From Agrobacterium albertimagni AOL15 (GTDB lineage: Bacteria > Pseudomonadota > Alphaproteobacteria > Rhizobiales > Rhizobiaceae), in assembly GCF_000300855.1 (NCBI RefSeq), contig NZ_ALJF01000014.1, positions 36,426 to 100,425 on the forward strand: a stretch of DNA of 64,000 nt, given 5' to 3'. Under the pieces are notes generated by a model. It was not told the origin of the DNA. It saw nothing but the letters and a program-made list of their open reading frames with translations, and did not search any database. The position numbers were made by a program, and so were the translations under genes. Positions 60,906 to 64,000 of this stretch are shown here, piece after piece. Numbering within the stretch: the stretch's first letter is position 1; each line of letters starts with the position of its first letter.

Positions 60906-62915
60906 ATGTGGTTGAACGAGAACCGAAGCGGCGGAACAGTGCCGGCAGTGCTGCAAGCCCAGGTGGCGGACATCGCCGACGGCTATCGCTCCACACTCAT
61001 CCTGAACCTGATCACACTCACAGTCTGCCTGTTCATCCTCCACATCCAGAATGAGGCAGGATGGGCAAACTTTGTCTGGTACGCGGCGGCGGTCGTCGTT
61101 GTCGCGTGCAGGGCCTATGCATTGAATGCGCTCAATCGGCGCGGCAAGCTGTTGTCGGCGCCGCAGAGCAGCCTGACCATCCTCTCGCTCGGCGCGCTCG
61201 CCTCAGGCGTCGTCTGGGCCGCCCTACCCTGGACCGTCTACGACTTCGAACCGCTTGGGAGCCATGCCCCGCTCTTTCTGATGATGGGCGGCATGGCGGC
61301 CGGATCGGTCATCAAGCAGATCGGCTATACGCCGCTGGCCTTGAGCTACTCCATCCCGATCCTGCTCTCCCTGATGGTCAACCTGATCGGCAACTGGCGC
61401 CCCAATGACGTGCTGGTCGGTCTCTGCCTCAGCCTGATGATCTTCGTTTTCATCCGCCGCAGCATCTGGGCGGAGCGCATGTTCGTCAGCAGCCAGGTCG
61501 CGCGCCATGAGGCGACCACACTTGCCGACAGTCTGACCCGTGCCAACAGCGACATCCTGCGCCAGAACTCGCGGCTGGAGGCTCTTGCCAACCGCGACAC
61601 GCTAACCGGCCTTGCCAACCGCATGTTCTTTCACGGACGCCTCGCCGGCGACATCGCCCGCGCCGCCGTCGTCAAGGAACAGGTGGCCCTGCTCATCTTC
61701 GACGTCGAGCGCTTCCAGTCGATCAACGACACGCTCGGCCACAGCGCCGGCGACGCCCTGCTGCGTGAGATCGCGAACCGCCTTTCCTCGATCGTCGAGG
61801 ACGGCAGCCTCATCGCCCGCCTCGGGGGCGATGAATTCGCCGTGGTCGTCAGCGGTCCGGATGCCCTGCATCGCGCCCGCACCCATGCAGCCGCCGTGCT
61901 CGAGGCAAGCCGCCGGCCGATCCACTGGCACCAGCGCCAGGCCGTCGTCGGACTGAGCGTCGGCCTCGCCGCCTATCCCGATCACGCCGACAACGCCGAA
62001 GAACTGCTCGCCTGCGCAGACATGGCGCTATACGACGCCAAGCGCGCCGACCGTCGCCAGCTGCGCGAGTTCGACCCGGATCTCCGCCGCAATGCCGAAC
62101 GCAAGCGCATCATCGAGCAGGACCTCGACCGCGCCATCCAGACCGGCGCCATCGGCGCCTGGTTCCAGCCGCAGGTCGACTTGACCACACGCCGCATCAC
62201 CGGCTTCGAAGCGCTGGTCCGCTGGCAGCATCCGCAGCTCGGCTTCGTGTCACCACCGGAAATCGTCAACGCCGCACGCACGGTGCATCTGTCCGAACAG
62301 CTGACCGCGAGCATCGCCCGCGATGCCTGCCTGCTCGCCCGCCGCCTGCCCGAATTCGGCCTCGGCGATGTCACGGTGGCGCTGAACGTCTCGCCGCGCG
62401 AATTCGCGCTCTATTCCGTGCCCTGCATGCTGCAGCGTGTCACCAGCGCCCATGGGGTGGCACCGTCCGCACTCGAGATCGAGATCACCGAGGAAGCCAT
62501 TCTCGACCCCGCTTTGGCCGACGACCAGTTGAAGCGGCTGGAACAGGACGGTTACAAGCTCGCCGTCGACGATTTCGGCATGGGCCACTCCTCGCTCGCC
62601 TATCTCATCGGCCTGAAGGTCGACCGCCTGAAGATCGACCGCAGCTTCGTCAAGGACGTCGCCCGGAGCGAGACCAACCAGAAACTGATCTCCGCCATGG
62701 TCAGCCTCGGCCAGTCCCTCTCCCTCGACATCGTCGTCGAGGGCGTCGAGACACCCGAAGACGCCGCCATCCTCGCCCGCCTCGGCTGCAGCATCGCCCA
62801 GGGCTACCTCTTCGCCCGCCCCATGCCCGCCAGCGCCCTCGACACCTGGATCACCGATCACCAGCCAACCGCGCTCAAGCGCAAGACAAGAGCGAAACAT
62901 CTGTCGGTGGCGTGA
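60906..62915 (+). CDS. Membrane-bound GGDEF-EAL cyclic-di-GMP protein
   Basis: A 669-residue protein: about five TM segments in the first 200 residues (a MASE-like sensor of unknown ligand), then a GGDEF domain with an intact RLGGDEFAVV (near residue 306) and an EAL domain with 'GFEALVRWQHP' (near 434), 'ALNVSPREFA', 'EITEEAILD', 'DDFGMGHSSLAYL' and 'KIDRSFVKD'. Both catalytic sites look intact, so it could be a bifunctional synthase/phosphodiesterase controlling motility or biofilm. ATG 60906 is chosen; ATGs at 60864 and 60873 are in frame and cannot be excluded. Confidence 0.93.
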   Translation: MWLNENRSGGTVPAVLQAQVADIADGYRSTLILNLITLTVCLFILHIQNEAGWANFVWYAAAVVVVACRAYALNALNRRGKLLSAPQSSLTILSLGALASGVVWAALPWTVYDFEPLGSHAPLFLMMGGMAAGSVIKQIGYTPLALSYSIPILLSLMVNLIGNWRPNDVLVGLCLSLMIFVFIRRSIWAERMFVSSQVARHEATTLADSLTRANSDILRQNSRLEALANRDTLTGLANRMFFHGRLAGDIARAAVVKEQVALLIFDVERFQSINDTLGHSAGDALLREIANRLSSIVEDGSLIARLGGDEFAVVVSGPDALHRARTHAAAVLEASRRPIHWHQRQAVVGLSVGLAAYPDHADNAEELLACADMALYDAKRADRRQLREFDPDLRRNAERKRIIEQDLDRAIQTGAIGAWFQPQVDLTTRRITGFEALVRWQHPQLGFVSPPEIVNAARTVHLSEQLTASIARDACLLARRLPEFGLGDVTVALNVSPREFALYSVPCMLQRVTSAHGVAPSALEIEITEEAILDPALADDQLKRLEQDGYKLAVDDFGMGHSSLAYLIGLKVDRLKIDRSFVKDVARSETNQKLISAMVSLGQSLSLDIVVEGVETPEDAAILARLGCSIAQGYLFARPMPASALDTWITDHQPTALKRKTRAKHLSVA

Positions 62916-62981
62916 TCGAACGCTGGTTGCGTCCACCGACCACGGCTGCATAGTGGCGAAGCGAAATGACTCGGGACGGCC

Positions 62982-63902
62982 ATGGCAAAGGCGATTTTCT
63001 ACCACAAGGACGGGAGCGGCTATAAGGATGTCCGAGGACAGCTTTATCACTTCCCGAAGATGTACCTTTCCCGAGTGCAGCAAGCTCTGGGTGACTGGAT
63101 CGTCTATTACGGACCCCTGACAGGCATGCCGAGTCGCTATTACTCCGGTCTTGCGAGGGTCACTGCAATCGATGACGACCACGATCTCCCGGACCACCAT
63201 TACGCCAGGCTGGCTGACTACATCGATTTTGACCGTCCACTGGACTACCGCGAAAACGGAGGGTTCGAGCGACAGTTGGTAAGCCCCGATGGAAGCATCA
63301 ACCCCGGGCGCAGCGTCCAGGCAGTCCGAGTGATCAGTGACGGTGAATTTGCTGCCCTGGTGAACAGGGGCCTGTCCGAACCCGATGAGTGGCCCCAAAG
63401 GATCGACCAGGCGGGAGACAGTCATCTGCCAGCCGCCCCCCTGACCTACTTCGAAGTCGATGAGCCGGCGCAAGCCGACTATGTCGCAGACGGCTATGAA
63501 CGGCCGATCATTGCCAGCACAATCAATCGCCCCTTCCGGGACGCCAAGTTCCGCCAGCACATCCGCCGAGTCTACGATCGAACCTGCGCCTTCACCGGGC
63601 TTCGATTGATCAACGGCGGAGGACGTCCCGAAGTGGAGGCAGCCCATATCGTGCCTGTCGAGCGCGGCGGAAACGATTCCGTGCAAAACGGCATCGCTCT
63701 CTCAGGCACCGTCCACTGGATGTTCGATCGCGGCCTCCTGTCATTGGCAGACGACTTCACCATCCTGCAGTCCCGCCAGCTGAACGAGGACATCTCCCAC
63801 CTCTTGGTCAAGGACGGCAAGGCGCTGGTCCCGACCGCCCTACATCTGCGGCCGCACCCGCATTATCTTGGCTGGCATCGCGACAACGTCTTCAAGCATT
63901 GA
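62982..63902 (+). CDS. HNH endonuclease-domain protein
   Basis: A 306-residue protein. The C-terminal third has an HNH nuclease: 'CAFTGLRLINGGGRPEVEAAHIVPVERGGNDSVQNGIALSGTVHWMFDRG' (read in parts: AHIVP near residue 222, NGIALSGTVHWMFDRG), with the conserved His, Asn, His. The N-terminal about 170 residues ('KDVRGQLYHFPKMYLSRVQ', 'WIVYYGPLTG...YYSGLARVTAI') resemble a small-molecule or modified-base reader but I cannot name the fold. Layout fits restriction-like defence proteins; no methylase gene is nearby in the window. Confidence 0.85.
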   Translation: MAKAIFYHKDGSGYKDVRGQLYHFPKMYLSRVQQALGDWIVYYGPLTGMPSRYYSGLARVTAIDDDHDLPDHHYARLADYIDFDRPLDYRENGGFERQLVSPDGSINPGRSVQAVRVISDGEFAALVNRGLSEPDEWPQRIDQAGDSHLPAAPLTYFEVDEPAQADYVADGYERPIIASTINRPFRDAKFRQHIRRVYDRTCAFTGLRLINGGGRPEVEAAHIVPVERGGNDSVQNGIALSGTVHWMFDRGLLSLADDFTILQSRQLNEDISHLLVKDGKALVPTALHLRPHPHYLGWHRDNVFKH

Positions 63903-64000
63903 GACCCTTTCCCTCCTGCCACCACGCTGGCAAGAACCACCTCTTCCTGTTGCGTTTTTGTTCTGATTATCCTGGCCCGGCCCCTTCCCTTTGCCGCAGC

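Overview
The window looks like chromosomal DNA of a Rhizobiaceae alphaproteobacterium (Rhizobium/Agrobacterium/Ensifer/Ciceribacter type; genus not determined). The reasons are the phosphatidylcholine synthase (pcs), the gene set mfd-sdhE-recG-glmS-glmU, ExoD, entericidin-like lipoproteins, RIME-like intergenic palindromes and uniformly GC-rich codon use. Genes are dense on both strands. One tRNA gene (Lys, UUU) is present. I saw no rRNA, CRISPR array, integrase or insertion sequence.

Layout. 0-15 kb: an orphan peptide-type solute-binding protein, a DsbA/FrnE-like oxidoreductase, a DMT transporter, a stand-alone DnaB-like ATPase, then mfd, sdhE, recG, a DUF502 membrane protein, glmS and glmU. 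15-21 kb: a GntR/FCD regulator and a four-gene BMP-type (nucleoside/simple sugar) ABC importer, then pcs. 21.7-29.7 kb: a UbiH-like hydroxylase, an AEC transporter, ccdA, tRNA-Lys, a MacAB-like efflux operon preceded by a FixK/FNR-type box, a small unknown gene and a phosphodiester-glycosidase-like protein.

29.8-41.3 kb is the most interesting part: a corrinoid-dependent demethylation and one-carbon cluster. A non-pyrrolysine MttB-family methyltransferase and a two-cluster Fe-S protein lie on the minus strand. Divergently are the cognate corrinoid protein, a DUF1638 protein, ExoD, a formyltransferase-like protein, a small 'virulence factor' family protein, a MetV-like Zn/Fe-cysteine protein, a MetF-like reductase, a methyl-THF:corrinoid methyltransferase and a RACo-type reductive activator. 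Together they could move a methyl group from a quaternary amine (glycine betaine or a relative) through corrinoid to methyl-THF and oxidise it to methylene-THF. Three of the proteins carry Arg/Gly-rich tails. Two entericidin-like lipoproteins and a 44-codon membrane peptide sit among these genes.

41.3-53.6 kb is more accessory. It holds a HEPN-motif protein, a flavodoxin-fold reductase with a divergent TetR regulator and two palindromic operators, a MocR regulator divergent from a PPOX-fold protein, a histidine phosphatase, a thioesterase, a LysR regulator divergent from two small DUF1127-like genes, a GbdR-like GlxA/AraC regulator, a group of RIME-like repeats, a ParDE toxin-antitoxin pair, and an HTH-ImmA/IrrE peptidase paired with an unknown protein. 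A frameshifted remnant of a TauE/SafE gene lies beside them. 53.6-64 kb: Kbp (BON-LysM), an intact TauE/SafE permease, a lipoprotein, a Cache chemoreceptor, a YciA thioesterase, an XRE regulator divergent from a membrane protein, a DUF486 protein, a GGDEF-EAL protein and an HNH endonuclease.

All functions are inferred from motifs and remembered family features; no database search was possible.
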